From Lunatimonas salinarum (GTDB lineage Bacteria; Bacteroidota; Bacteroidia; Cytophagales; Cyclobacteriaceae), in assembly GCF_017811155.1 (NCBI RefSeq), contig NZ_JACVCV010000003.1, positions 248,001 to 312,000 on the forward strand: 64,000 nucleotides of DNA, written 5' to 3'. Under the pieces are notes generated by a model. That model was not told the origin of the DNA. It saw only the letters and a list, made by a program, of their open reading frames with translations, and did not search any database. The position numbers and the translations under genes are program-made. Positions 10,498 to 20,015 of the stretch are shown here, one piece after another (positions within the stretch are counted from its first letter, which is position 1; every line of letters starts with the position of its first letter).

Positions 10498-11164
10498 ACG
10501 ATATATCTCTAGGGTCTGTCGGGATGTTGATTTCCTCCAATAATGCTCCAGCCATATCTAGCTTGATGCCGGTCAGGCAGACACCCCGAAAAGCCGCCGT
10601 ATCCACGTTCCAAGAGGGTGGATCACTGATAAAAGTAGCTCTCCCATTTATCTGTGGTGTATGTCCAATCACCTGTAGTTTGCCTAAATCCCTCAGCAAC
10701 CCCCTATTCCATAGGATACCATGCCGATTTTCCTCCACAAAGGGGTCATTGGTATGAGATATACCAGCATGGGAAACAAAAACGGCGTCATTTTGCCAAA
10801 ACAAGTCCCTGCGACCCAGCCAATCTACCCATTCCTCCGCTAGTGACTCCACATTGGCAAACGAACTCAATGTTTCCTTACCACCATTCACTAGCCAATG
10901 ATTTCGCAGATCTTCACCGATTAGGTATTTTATCATCATCAGTTCGTGATTCCCCTTCAAAAAAACGGCTCGGCCGGGGAATCCTTCCTCTAGTTCCTTG
11001 GACTTTTCTAAACAACGATTGCTGTAGAGACCCCGATCCACCAAATCGCCCACTTGTATCAACAACTCCGTCTCCGGATTCCAGTGCTGTAACAATTTGA
11101 TGTAAGTATGCCAGCATCCATGTACGTCCCCTATTACAAAGAGATTCCTTTTTGTTGCATCCAT
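10496..11164 (-). CDS. PPP-family metallophosphatase
   Basis: A 222-residue cytoplasmic calcineurin-like phosphoesterase. The three metal-binding signatures are present in order: GDVHG (residues 12-16), GDLVDRG and GNHE. His ligands follow further on (VSHAG and IGHTP). The length and pattern match bacterial PrpA/ApaH-like protein serine/threonine or diadenosine-tetraphosphate phosphatases; sequence alone does not separate these. The ATG at 11164 is preferred to the longer frame from 11296, whose first 44 residues look non-coding and would run through the carB promoter region. The gene is convergent with susD and divergent from carB. Confidence 0.85.
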   Translation of the reverse strand: MDATKRNLFVIGDVHGCWHTYIKLLQHWNPETELLIQVGDLVDRGLYSNRCLEKSKELEEGFPGRAVFLKGNHELMMIKYLIGEDLRNHWLVNGGKETLSSFANVESLAEEWVDWLGRRDLFWQNDAVFVSHAGISHTNDPFVEENRHGILWNRGLLRDLGKLQVIGHTPQINGRATFISDPPSWNVDTAAFRGVCLTGIKLDMAGALLEEINIPTDPRDIS

Positions 11165-11256
11165 TATGTATGATTTAGAGGATAACCTGTTTGGGGCCAA
11201 ATCAGACTTTCCAACAGTTATTGATACAGACAAGGTGCATGTTCCAATAATTTCCC

Positions 11257-11264
11257 TAATTTTG
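11257..11264 (+). promoter_or_regulatory. -7 box for carB
   Basis: TAATTTTG matches TAnnTTTG and lies 46 bases before the carB start. Confidence 0.5.
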
Positions 11265-11310
11265 CACCAATTTAGCCAGAAGTAAATTCTACTCAAAACC
11301 TTATTTTAGC

Positions 11311-14130
11311 ATGCCTAAAGACAGCAGCATCAAACATGTACTGATTATCGGAAGTGGCCCCATCATTATCGGACAAGCCTGCGAATTTGACTATTCAGGT
11401 TCCCAGGCCGCCAGGTCGCTGAGAGAAGAGGGAATTATTGTTACCCTCATCAACTCCAACCCGGCAACGATCATGACCGATCCGGTGACAGCGGACAATG
11501 TTTATCTCCTTCCTTTGGAAAAAAAATCGATCATCAAGATCCTAAAAGACCACCCGGATATTGATTGTGTACTCCCCACGATGGGAGGTCAGACAGCCTT
11601 AAACCTGGCTATTGATTGCGACAAGGCTGAGATCTGGAGCAAGTTCAACGTGCGGATGATCGGAGTGGATATCGATGCGATAGAAACGGCCGAAAACAGG
11701 GAAAAATTCAAGGCCTTAATGGAAAAACTAAAGGTGGACGTATGCGTGGGAAGGACGGCCACTTCCTTTTTGCAAGGCAAGGAAATTGCTCAGGAGATCG
11801 GATTCCCCTTGGTGATAAGACCTTCCTACACCTTGGGAGGTACCGGCGGTGGTTTTGTAAACAGTGCCGAAAACTTCGAAAAAGCCCTGATGGCAGGCCT
11901 ACAGGCTTCACCTACGCATGAAGTACTGATTGAACAGAGTATCTTGGGTTGGAAGGAGTACGAATTGGAAGTACTTCGAGACTCGATTGGAAATATGGTC
12001 GTTATCTGTTCGATCGAGAACTTTGACCCCATGGGGGTACATACCGGAGACTCCATCACTGTGGCTCCTGCAATGACACTTCCCGACCCGGTTTATCAGC
12101 GCATGCGTACACTAGCCATCAAAATGATGAATGGTATCGGCAATTTTGCGGGCGGATGCAACGTTCAGTTTGCCGTCAGCCCTGACAACGAAACCATCAT
12201 CGGTGTAGAAATCAACCCGCGGGTATCCCGCTCTTCCGCATTGGCTTCCAAAGCCACCGGATATCCCATCGCTAAGGTTGCCGCCAAATTGGCCATAGGG
12301 TACAACTTGGATGAGCTGAAAAACTCCATCACGGGCAGCACTTCCGCTTTCTTTGAGCCAGCTATTGACTACGTGATTGTTAAAATACCACGATGGAACT
12401 TCGATAAGTTCAAAGGATCAGACCGACGATTGGGACTTTCCATGAAAGCCGTAGGCGAAGTAATGGGTATTGGACGTAATTTTCAGGAGGCTCTCCAAAA
12501 GGCCTGTCAGTCATTGGAAATCAAACGCAGCGGATTAGGAGCGGATGGCAAGGAAGTTAGAAATCAAGATGAAATACTCTATAGTCTAGCCAATCCTAGT
12601 TGGAATAGACTATTCCACGTATACGATGCCTTTAAGCTGGGCATCTCCTTCCGCACCATTCAGGATCTCACTAAAATAGATAAGTGGTTCCTCAAGCAAA
12701 TCGAAGAACTGGTTCATTTGGACAGTAAAATTGCCGAGCACACCTTGGAGTCCATTCCTGTGGACCTCATGAAACTCGCCAAACACAAAGGCTATGCCGA
12801 CCGGCAAATTGCCCACTTGCTCGGATGCCTAGAAAGTGAAGTCTTCTACAAACGAAGGGACGAAATGGGCATCAAACGAATATATAAACTCGTTGACACC
12901 TGCGCTGCTGAATTTGAAGCACAAACACCTTATTATTATTCCAGTTTCGGAGAAGAAAACGAATCCAGCGCCTCCGATCGACAGAAGGTCGTGGTTCTTG
13001 GATCGGGTCCAAACCGCGTGGGTCAAGGCATCGAGTTTGACTATTCCTGTGTGCACGGTGTGCTAGCCGCAAAAGAAGCCGGCTTTGAAACCATCATGAT
13101 TAATTGTAACCCTGAGACGGTTTCCACTGATTTTGATATTGCCGATAAGCTATATTTCGAGCCGGTATTTTGGGAGCATATTTACGAAATCATTCTACAT
13201 GAGAACCCCATAGGCGTCATCGTTCAGCTGGGCGGTCAAACTGCGCTAAAGCTCGCCGAAAAGCTGGATAAATACGGCATCCCCATCATCGGCACCAGCT
13301 TTGAAGCCTTGGATCTGGCCGAAGACCGGGGTAGATTTTCAAGCCTTTTGAAAGAAAATGATGTGCCTTACCCTGAGTTTGGCACCATTCACAATACAGA
13401 TGAAGCATTGGAACTCTGCAAGCGAATAGGGTTTCCACTGCTGGTAAGGCCGTCCTATGTGCTGGGTGGACAAGGTATGAAAATCGTGATCAATGAAAAG
13501 GAACTCGAAGAGCATGTGGTAAACGTGCTGCGGGATATCCCTAACAACGAGATCCTGCTGGACCACTTCTTGGAAGGAGCTATAGAAGCGGAAGCAGATG
13601 CCATCTGCGACGGAGAAAACGTCTACATCATCGGCATTATGCAGCATATAGAGCCCGCGGGTATACACTCTGGAGACTCTTATGCCGTACTTCCGCCTTA
13701 CAACCTAGGCGATTATGTGATGCGACAAATCGAAACCTATACAGAACGCATTGCGCTAGCACTTAAAACCAAAGGGTTGATCAACATTCAATTTGCGATC
13801 AAAAACGACATCGTGTACGTAATCGAGGCCAATCCACGGGCGTCACGTACCGTTCCCTTTATCTGCAAAGCTTATGGAGAACCTTATGTTAATTATGCGA
13901 CCAAGGTGATGTTGGGAATCAACAAGGTGACCGACTTCACGTTTAACCCAACTAAAAAAGGCTATGCGATCAAGGAACCTGTATTTTCATTCCATAAATT
14001 CCCCAATGTAAACAAAGAATTGGGACCTGAAATGAAATCGACCGGTGAAGCAATATACTTTATCGATGACCTGATGGACGACTTCTTCTTGAAAATCTAC
14101 TCAGAAAGAAACATCTATTTGAGCAAATAG
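11311..14130 (+). CDS. carB: Carbamoyl-phosphate synthase large subunit, lacking the C-terminal regulatory domain
   Basis: A 939-residue cytoplasmic enzyme that makes carbamoyl phosphate from bicarbonate, ammonia (from CarA) and two ATP, feeding arginine and pyrimidine synthesis. Two tandem ATP-grasp modules are visible. The first begins KHVLIIGSGPIIIGQACEFD and the second begins near residue 555 (VVVLGSGPNRVGQGIEFDYS). Both contain the RPSYVLGG-type loop and the NPRxSR metal site. The enterobacterial protein is about 1073 residues, and the missing part is the MGS-like domain that binds ornithine, UMP and IMP. The frame ends at a normal stop followed by a terminator, so this is a natural short form. 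carA is not nearby. Confidence 0.96.
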   Translation: MPKDSSIKHVLIIGSGPIIIGQACEFDYSGSQAARSLREEGIIVTLINSNPATIMTDPVTADNVYLLPLEKKSIIKILKDHPDIDCVLPTMGGQTALNLAIDCDKAEIWSKFNVRMIGVDIDAIETAENREKFKALMEKLKVDVCVGRTATSFLQGKEIAQEIGFPLVIRPSYTLGGTGGGFVNSAENFEKALMAGLQASPTHEVLIEQSILGWKEYELEVLRDSIGNMVVICSIENFDPMGVHTGDSITVAPAMTLPDPVYQRMRTLAIKMMNGIGNFAGGCNVQFAVSPDNETIIGVEINPRVSRSSALASKATGYPIAKVAAKLAIGYNLDELKNSITGSTSAFFEPAIDYVIVKIPRWNFDKFKGSDRRLGLSMKAVGEVMGIGRNFQEALQKACQSLEIKRSGLGADGKEVRNQDEILYSLANPSWNRLFHVYDAFKLGISFRTIQDLTKIDKWFLKQIEELVHLDSKIAEHTLESIPVDLMKLAKHKGYADRQIAHLLGCLESEVFYKRRDEMGIKRIYKLVDTCAAEFEAQTPYYYSSFGEENESSASDRQKVVVLGSGPNRVGQGIEFDYSCVHGVLAAKEAGFETIMINCNPETVSTDFDIADKLYFEPVFWEHIYEIILHENPIGVIVQLGGQTALKLAEKLDKYGIPIIGTSFEALDLAEDRGRFSSLLKENDVPYPEFGTIHNTDEALELCKRIGFPLLVRPSYVLGGQGMKIVINEKELEEHVVNVLRDIPNNEILLDHFLEGAIEAEADAICDGENVYIIGIMQHIEPAGIHSGDSYAVLPPYNLGDYVMRQIETYTERIALALKTKGLINIQFAIKNDIVYVIEANPRASRTVPFICKAYGEPYVNYATKVMLGINKVTDFTFNPTKKGYAIKEPVFSFHKFPNVNKELGPEMKSTGEAIYFIDDLMDDFFLKIYSERNIYLSK

Positions 14131-14143
14131 AAAAATGCTTGGA

Positions 14144-14175
14144 GGGCAGGAAGTTTTTAGCCTCCTGCCCTTTTT
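14144..14175 (+). terminator. Rho-independent terminator after carB
   Basis: An 8-bp stem (GGGCAGGA at 14144-14151 with TCCTGCCC at 14163-14170) is followed by five T residues. Confidence 0.88.
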
Positions 14176-14342
14176 CTTCCCTCAAAAACCCGCGGAAGGG
14201 AAACGTTTTTGGCGCTTTCCCGTGTTAAGTATCGTATAAAGCCTTTAAATTGGCTATCTTGCCACTAAACTGCTTTGAAAGTGGGTTTGGTGATGTTTAG
14301 TAGCATTACGAAAGCCAGCCCTTACGGATTAAAAACATACGC

Positions 14343-14594
14343 ATGATTCTTAAACTCATCATATTCTTCATAGCCATCGGTTGGGTGCTCTCCAGTTTGG
14401 TGAAGTATTTTCTGAGAAGCAAGCTAAAGCAATTTGTAGATCAGGTAAACGAATCGCAGCGGGCAGAATACCGGCAGCAAACCAGACCTAAAGATGGAAA
14501 TGTAAACGTGGATTACATCCCAAAAGACAAACGGGGCTCCCGAGGAAATTCGCGAAGCGGAGAATACATTGATTACGAAGAGGTTAAAGATTAA
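14343..14594 (+). CDS. DUF4834-like small membrane protein
   Basis: An 83-residue protein with one N-terminal membrane helix (about residues 2-23, ILKLIIFFIAIGWVLSSLV). A charged, probably cytoplasmic tail follows, ending NSRSGEYIDYEEVKD. This layout and the tail match the small Bacteroidota family DUF4834, whose role is unknown. The next gene starts 46 bases downstream on the same strand and also begins with a membrane helix, so the two may be co-transcribed. Confidence 0.7.
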   Translation: MILKLIIFFIAIGWVLSSLVKYFLRSKLKQFVDQVNESQRAEYRQQTRPKDGNVNVDYIPKDKRGSRGNSRSGEYIDYEEVKD

Positions 14595-14640
14595 CTCAAC
14601 CACTTGATCCTTCTGATTTTTTAACTACATTTACCCCTGA

Positions 14641-15177
14641 ATGAGACGGGGCACCTCTATATTGCTGCTGATATGTTTTTTTTTGTACCACTTTGGGTAT
14701 TACATGTTTTATGTTGCCTACCAGTACCACTTGGAAGCAGTATGGATTGAAAAGATCCACTTGGAAGATCCCGATACCCAACTGATGTTGGAAATCCCCA
14801 TGCGGATTCCCTATATGATCGATAACGAAGATTTTCACCAAACCAATATCCCTTTCCTTTTAGAAGGGGTTGCATACCGCGGTATCAAAAAACGATTTGT
14901 AAACGATGCTTTTCAGCTCGTCTACGTACCTGATCACGCACAAATAAAGCTAGACCTAACTTTGCGAAGTTGGGTGGTGTCACTAATCCCAGAGGGAACC
15001 CAAGACCCCGGCAAAGAGGTGATCATTACCTCCAGCATCATTAAGGATTACTTACCTCCGCACCCTCCCATGTCGTTTAAGCACTTAACTGAAACCTCTC
15101 CAGAGGTCTCTTCGTATTTTTTAACTTGCCTTAAACGTATCCATTTAGACGTAATATCACCTCCCCCAAAGGCATAA
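14641..15177 (+). CDS. Membrane-anchored protein of unknown function
   Basis: A 178-residue protein with an N-terminal hydrophobic segment (about residues 6-27, SILLLICFFLYHFGYYMFYV) acting as a signal anchor. A soluble part of about 150 residues follows. I do not recognise a domain. The segment around residues 35-60 (HLEDPDTQLMLEIPMRIPYM) and the tail (CLKRIHLDVISPPPK) show no catalytic pattern. It follows the DUF4834 gene closely and probably shares its transcript. Confidence 0.6.
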   Translation: MRRGTSILLLICFFLYHFGYYMFYVAYQYHLEAVWIEKIHLEDPDTQLMLEIPMRIPYMIDNEDFHQTNIPFLLEGVAYRGIKKRFVNDAFQLVYVPDHAQIKLDLTLRSWVVSLIPEGTQDPGKEVIITSSIIKDYLPPHPPMSFKHLTETSPEVSSYFLTCLKRIHLDVISPPPKA

Positions 15178-15360
15178 AATCAAGATAACTTCCATTCCCT
15201 TGTGGGAAAACGTTATTGAAGGCTGTGGGAAATTCCACGAGCCTGTTTAGGCATTGCACTAAACTGAGGTAGGCACCCAAAATGCGTATCCGATGTACTC
15301 CTGCCTCCATTTGTGGCAACATGCTATCATTTTATCTCTTTACATCTGACCAAATTAATT

Positions 15361-16482
15361 ATGAAACCATATTCTTACTTACTCGTGCTCATAGCGAGCA
15401 CTTGCTTGCATGCTTTTGAGCTGTCTGCTCAGGGCTGCGTCGCCATCCGGCAATTTTCGGGCGTTGGCAATTCCCTTAATCAGGGAGAGATCCTGCAAAA
15501 GGGAGACTTTAACGTGGGGTTGAACTACCGCTATTTCAAGTCATTTAGGCACTTTCGGGGCACTCATGAAGAGCCTGACCGCCTTGCAAATAACACCGAA
15601 GTGATCAATTGGTCCCATTCTGTAGATGTCAATTTAAGTTATGCTCTCACCGATCGCCTCTTCCTTGCGGGTTCCTTGCCATTTGTATATAACGAACGTA
15701 GTTCGCTCTACGAACATGGTCGTAACTCCAGGCACCCAAGCTATTCCGGAGGGATTGCCGATGCGCGGGTGGGCGTTGGCTATTGGCTATTCGAAAGCGA
15801 TAAAGCTAAAAATGGAAATATGGCCTTGGGCGCAAGTATAAAACTCCCCACGGGAAATTACCGTGCAAGCAGTACCTTTTACCATGTAGGGCCAGAAGGG
15901 GAGCCGGAAATACGACCGGTAGACCAATCTATTCAACCTGGTGACGGAGGTGTTGGGTTGATTTTGGACACACAGGGCCTTCGATTTCTAAAGAATGGAT
16001 TTATCATATACTACGACGGGTTTTACCTCATTAATCCAAGGGAAACAAACGGCACCCGAACCTTCAGAGAGACCCTCAACCCCATCCTAGCCAATGAAGC
16101 GATTATGGCCGTTCCTGACCAGTATGCCTTCCGTGCAGGAATGTTCAAATCAGTCATCGCCCATACCCTTGGGATTTCCCTTGGGGGGAGAGTTGAGGGC
16201 GTGCCGGTAAGAGACCTCATTGGTGGAAACGAAGGTTTTAGACGTCCGGGATATGTGGTATCTGTAGAGCCAGGAGTCAGCTATATGGTTAAAGATCTTA
16301 CCCTAAGTCTCAATATTCCTGTGGCGATCATCAGAAACAGAACCCGTAGCGTGACAGATATAGCAGCCTCTACCCCTAACAATATCCGACATGGAGATGC
16401 GGCTTTCGCAGATTACCTAGTTAATCTCGGTATTGCCTGGCGAATCAGCAAAAAACATCCCAACTTATTTGATATCAAGTAA
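15361..16482 (+). CDS. Outer membrane beta-barrel protein
   Basis: A 373-residue protein. The ATG at 15361 precedes a signal peptide (YSYLLVLIASTCLHAFELSAQG). An in-frame upstream start at 15313 would add 16 residues with no signal character and is rejected. The mature part has alternating polar/hydrophobic strands with Gly and Tyr (DFNVGLNYRYFKSF, DVNLSYALTDRLFLAGSLPF, ADARVGVGYWLF). This is typical of MetA-pathway or transporter-like beta-barrels in this phylum. The function is unknown; passive transport across the outer membrane is possible. It is convergent with the metalloprotease gene, with a hairpin between them. Confidence 0.7.
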   Translation: MKPYSYLLVLIASTCLHAFELSAQGCVAIRQFSGVGNSLNQGEILQKGDFNVGLNYRYFKSFRHFRGTHEEPDRLANNTEVINWSHSVDVNLSYALTDRLFLAGSLPFVYNERSSLYEHGRNSRHPSYSGGIADARVGVGYWLFESDKAKNGNMALGASIKLPTGNYRASSTFYHVGPEGEPEIRPVDQSIQPGDGGVGLILDTQGLRFLKNGFIIYYDGFYLINPRETNGTRTFRETLNPILANEAIMAVPDQYAFRAGMFKSVIAHTLGISLGGRVEGVPVRDLIGGNEGFRRPGYVVSVEPGVSYMVKDLTLSLNIPVAIIRNRTRSVTDIAASTPNNIRHGDAAFADYLVNLGIAWRISKKHPNLFDIK

Positions 16483-16494
16483 AAAACACCCCTT

Positions 16495-16523
16495 CACCGG
16501 CTTCCAAAATAAGGAAGTCGGTG
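16495..16523 (-). terminator. Hairpin between convergent genes
   Basis: CACCGGCTTCC (16495-16505) pairs with GGAAGTCGGTG (16513-16523), 11 bp with one G-T pair. On the minus strand a run of six T lies eight bases further on, so it may end transcription of the metalloprotease gene. Confidence 0.6.
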
Positions 16524-16526
16524 AAT

Positions 16527-17303
16527 TTACCGTCCACCATTTGCTCGGATATCGTCCCGGCATTTTTGATCCAGCTGGGGTATAGAGGTCTCCATCATCC
16601 CAAACACACGGTTGGTCTCCACAGCCCAATACATCAAGCAGGAAGAATTGTCGCAATGGGCTTCATTCTCTTCGTCTTCGTGATCTTCTACCATGTCCGT
16701 ACCGTTATTAACCAACCCCATCAAATGTCCCAACTCGTGTAGCACCACGGTAGTTTCCAACATCTCCCGGCCCGGGCGCCTGAGGATTCCTGAATTTTCG
16801 GCGATCCTACGCCCGAAAAGTACCATACTGGAACTTTGATAGGCTGCTCCAAGTGCAAACGTTTCCTCCTCATCCCTCGAAAAGTATCCGTCTACCACTA
16901 GGAGAAATACCGTCATAATATTTCGCTCATTATACCGCTGTCGATGTTCCTTCTCCAAATCCAAAAGCTCTTGCACGGTGTAACTTTGCTGCCCACCTGC
17001 GGGTATCTCACGCTCCCTAAAAATCACCCCATCCGGCTTGTGCGTGTAGTCTTCCAAAAAAGAGACCATTTCGGTCATCATCTGATTGGTTGGACGAAAC
17101 CCTCGCATATACACCACCTCGACTTCAAGGCGGGTAAATCTATCGGCGGAAAGAAGCTGATTCGCCAATTGCCCCACGCCAGTCCTGGCCGCAGGTTCTC
17201 CAACAAACGGATCCTCGACCACCCTATCTCGATCTACGAAACAGGAAAAACTCAGCATGGCCAATCCAAACGTTAAGACTAAACCCTGTAATCCTTTGCG
17301 CAT
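16527..17303 (-). CDS. Archaemetzincin-like zinc metalloprotease lipoprotein
   Basis: A 258-residue protein with a lipoprotein-type signal and Cys21 (LAMLSFSC). The zinc motif is HELGHLMGL (residues 189-197). The third ligand is probably His216 in the segment HCDNSSCLMY, which reproduces the HCx4CxM part of the archaemetzincin signature. In archaemetzincins that His follows the glycine by two residues; here an acidic stretch (about 198-215, VEDHEDEENEA) separates them. The Met of CLMY would be the Met-turn. It is a single gene, probably on the inner face of the outer membrane or on the cell surface. The assignment is by motif only; it may belong to a wider family of unnamed membrane metalloproteases. 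Confidence 0.75.
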   Translation of the reverse strand: MRKGLQGLVLTFGLAMLSFSCFVDRDRVVEDPFVGEPAARTGVGQLANQLLSADRFTRLEVEVVYMRGFRPTNQMMTEMVSFLEDYTHKPDGVIFREREIPAGGQQSYTVQELLDLEKEHRQRYNERNIMTVFLLVVDGYFSRDEEETFALGAAYQSSSMVLFGRRIAENSGILRRPGREMLETTVVLHELGHLMGLVNNGTDMVEDHEDEENEAHCDNSSCLMYWAVETNRVFGMMETSIPQLDQKCRDDIRANGGR

Positions 17304-17538
17304 ATTTTATGATTAATTGTTTTTAATGATTCCATAACGAACTATTTCGCTAAAATGATCAACTCCCATAAAAAAAAGCCGCCTTGATTAACTTAAAGGA
17401 AACGGAAATTGATTCAAATTCAGTAATTTTCGTTATCCAAATGATATGGATTAAGTTGAAAACTACATTTATATCCGTACGGACGGAGTTAGTATGTGTT
17501 TTCCGAAATCCAAGGTCTAGAATCAAAAAAACATACAA

Positions 17539-18120
17539 ATGAGAAAAACAATGATTATGGTGCTTTTAATGGGCTTGGGGACGATGCAAGCACATGCACA
17601 GATTTTCTCCATCGGTCCAAAATTTGGCATCTCACAGGGAGATATCCGGGTTACCAATGGGTTTCAAGGAGACCAATCCAAAATTGGATACCACCTGGGC
17701 GCATTTGCCCGGATCAATTTGCCGTTGCTATTCTTTCAACCCGAACTGCTGTATACCAATACAGGAGGGGCCTTTCGAGACAACACTTTTCAGTATGACG
17801 TCACGTTCAACCGATTAGATATCCCCATGATGGTCGGCATAAAAGCAGGCTCTCTTTTTCGCCTACAGGCGGGCCCCATTGCCACCTACTTATTGGACAG
17901 CAAAATCACGAGTAACGACACCCAGCGGTCATCGATGATCCCTCCAAAGGAAGACTTCACCTTTGGGCTTCAAGCAGGCATTGGGATTGATATAGGAACG
18001 CTGATTGTAGACCTAAAATATGAAGGAGGCCTAACCAATGCAATCTCCAGCCACACCCAGGTTGCTACTGACCAACGGCAAAACCAAGTGATCCTGTCTA
18101 TGGGATTCAGATTATTCTAA
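17539..18120 (+). CDS. Porin-family outer membrane beta-barrel protein
   Basis: A 193-residue protein with a signal peptide (MIMVLLMGLGTMQAHAQ) followed directly by FSIGPKFGISQGDIRV. That is the typical start of the OMP_b-brl_2 family. The rest alternates barrel strands (PLLFFQPELLYTNTGGAF, TFGLQAGIGIDIGTLIVDLKYEGGL) and ends with an aromatic residue (MGFRLF), the expected barrel-assembly signal. The function is unknown. It is monocistronic. The 235-base AT-rich region upstream is shared with the divergent metalloprotease gene. Confidence 0.8.
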   Translation: MRKTMIMVLLMGLGTMQAHAQIFSIGPKFGISQGDIRVTNGFQGDQSKIGYHLGAFARINLPLLFFQPELLYTNTGGAFRDNTFQYDVTFNRLDIPMMVGIKAGSLFRLQAGPIATYLLDSKITSNDTQRSSMIPPKEDFTFGLQAGIGIDIGTLIVDLKYEGGLTNAISSHTQVATDQRQNQVILSMGFRLF

Positions 18121-18232
18121 ACCGACTACGTCATCTACTTAAGCATGCGGGGGATTAATTAGCTCGACATCATTGGCAAATGGCTCACGCAATCTAGAAC
18201 ACTAACTTGAAAATCAACTATCCACCTGCATC

Positions 18233-19870
18233 TTATCCCTTAACCATTTCCTTGGGCGTCAATTCCTTAGTCAGACTTTTTCTGGCGAGGAAAATCAAGG
18301 CAAAGGACAAGGCAAACAAGACCGTCGCAATAACCGATAGCGTGTAGGACTGCTGCTTAAAGTTGTTCCAAGCAAACAAGCCCAGTGAACTCAAGGTAAC
18401 CGTAAACATGAAAAACATAGGGATGGTCACAAAGGTAGGATTTACCTTTTTGCGAATCAGCCAAACCGAGATGGTTAGCAAAGCAAGCGCCGCCAATAGC
18501 TGATTAGCCGAACCGAAAATGGGCCAAAGTGTGGAAAACCCTCCACTCTGCAAGAGCAAGACGGAAAGAATCACCACTACCGTAGTAGAAAGGTACCGAT
18601 TCTGCGAAATCTTCCTTCCAACCGGATGGGATACGTCCTCGAAGTATTCCTGAAGCGTAAATCGCGCCAGACGTGTGCACGTGTCTAACGTGGTCAATGC
18701 AAATGCCGAAACCGTCAAAGCGACAAAACCCACAGCAAATGCTTCGTTTACTCCCATTGCTGAGATAATAGCCCCCAACCCGTCTGCAAACAAAGGGACG
18801 GGGCCTTGGGCCGCTAACCGCTCAATATAATCCGACCGGGTCAGCACCACAACCGCACCTACTGATATAATCGCCAGAAACGATTCAATCAACATTCCTC
18901 CATAGCCTACTACCTTTACGTCCTCTTCCCTGTCGATCTGCTTGGAGGTGGTACCCGAAGCTACTAGGGAATGAAAGCCTGAAATGGCTCCACAGGCAAT
19001 AGTGACAAAGAGGACGGGGAAGATATAGCCTAGATTTTCGCTGGAAACATGGACCTCTGTATCCATGACTATCGTGGGATTAGCCACAAATACCCCCACT
19101 ACAGCAGCTAGAATCAGTCCATAAAGCAAAAAGCTATTCAAGTAATCTCTTGGCTGCAACAACATCGAAACCGGCGCTACAGAGGCGATAAAGGCATAGG
19201 CCAAAAGCACATAAATCCACATTTGGTACTCCAATACAAAGGGAATCTGCATACCCAAATACACGAAAAAATACATGATCACCACACCGACCACGGTGGC
19301 GATTAGGAAAGCAGACTTTTTGTGGGCTGTAAATTTATTGACCCAGCCAAAGGTAACCGCAAGCAAGATAAACAGGATCGATGCCGAGGCTACTCCGGGG
19401 TTGCTGATAAAGGTTTTGGCGATAATATCTGCAAAAACAGCTATGATCAGAATGAGCGTCGAAAAACTAAACAGGATGAACAATTGCTTCCCCCTTCTAC
19501 CAATATTATTCTGGATGATCACACCAATAGATTTGCCGTCATTTCGCAGGGAAGCCACCATACTGCCTAAATCGTGCACCGCACCAAAAAATATCCCCCC
19601 AATCAAAATCCAAATCACGGCTGGAACCCAGCCAAATGTAACGGCAATAATTGGCCCTACTATGGGACCTGCCCCGGCTATGGAAGCAAAATGATGCCCT
19701 AAAACAACGATGGGCTTACTGGGAACATAGTCTACCCCATCGCTAAAACGGTGGGACGGGGTGATATTTTTGTTGTTAATTTTAAACTTCTGAAAGACAT
19801 ATTTCCCGTAGGTGAAATACGCACCCGTTAAAATTACAGCCGAAATAATGAAAAGATAGGTTAATTGCAT
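18233..19870 (-). CDS. CstA-family carbon starvation transporter
   Basis: A 545-residue inner membrane protein with many hydrophobic segments. The CstA signatures are present: GKYVFQKF near the N-terminus, SKPIVVLGHHFASIAGAGPIVGP, AVHDLGSMVASLRNDGKSIG and SGFHSLVASGTTSKQ. Members of the family import pyruvate or peptides during carbon limitation. This is the short form (the E. coli protein is about 700 residues) and lacks the long C-terminal extension. It is a single gene, divergent from the MscS gene. No histidine-kinase partner is adjacent. Confidence 0.9.
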   Translation of the reverse strand: MQLTYLFIISAVILTGAYFTYGKYVFQKFKINNKNITPSHRFSDGVDYVPSKPIVVLGHHFASIAGAGPIVGPIIAVTFGWVPAVIWILIGGIFFGAVHDLGSMVASLRNDGKSIGVIIQNNIGRRGKQLFILFSFSTLILIIAVFADIIAKTFISNPGVASASILFILLAVTFGWVNKFTAHKKSAFLIATVVGVVIMYFFVYLGMQIPFVLEYQMWIYVLLAYAFIASVAPVSMLLQPRDYLNSFLLYGLILAAVVGVFVANPTIVMDTEVHVSSENLGYIFPVLFVTIACGAISGFHSLVASGTTSKQIDREEDVKVVGYGGMLIESFLAIISVGAVVVLTRSDYIERLAAQGPVPLFADGLGAIISAMGVNEAFAVGFVALTVSAFALTTLDTCTRLARFTLQEYFEDVSHPVGRKISQNRYLSTTVVVILSVLLLQSGGFSTLWPIFGSANQLLAALALLTISVWLIRKKVNPTFVTIPMFFMFTVTLSSLGLFAWNNFKQQSYTLSVIATVLFALSFALIFLARKSLTKELTPKEMVKG

Positions 19871-20015
19871 GGTTTTTGGTTGTTGTAAGAGCAGCTTGAA
19901 CCGGAAGACCTGTTCAAATGGAATTTGGTAATAAATATAGGCAGAAAAACGATTTCAAGACCCTGCCTATACGTATTATTTCCATCCAGTTACAAGATTC
20001 AAAAGCCAACTCCTT

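Noticed and set aside
11165-11296. 44-residue N-terminal extension of the phosphatase
   Set aside because: The added residues show no domain character and span the carB promoter region; the family starts close to the GDVHG motif.
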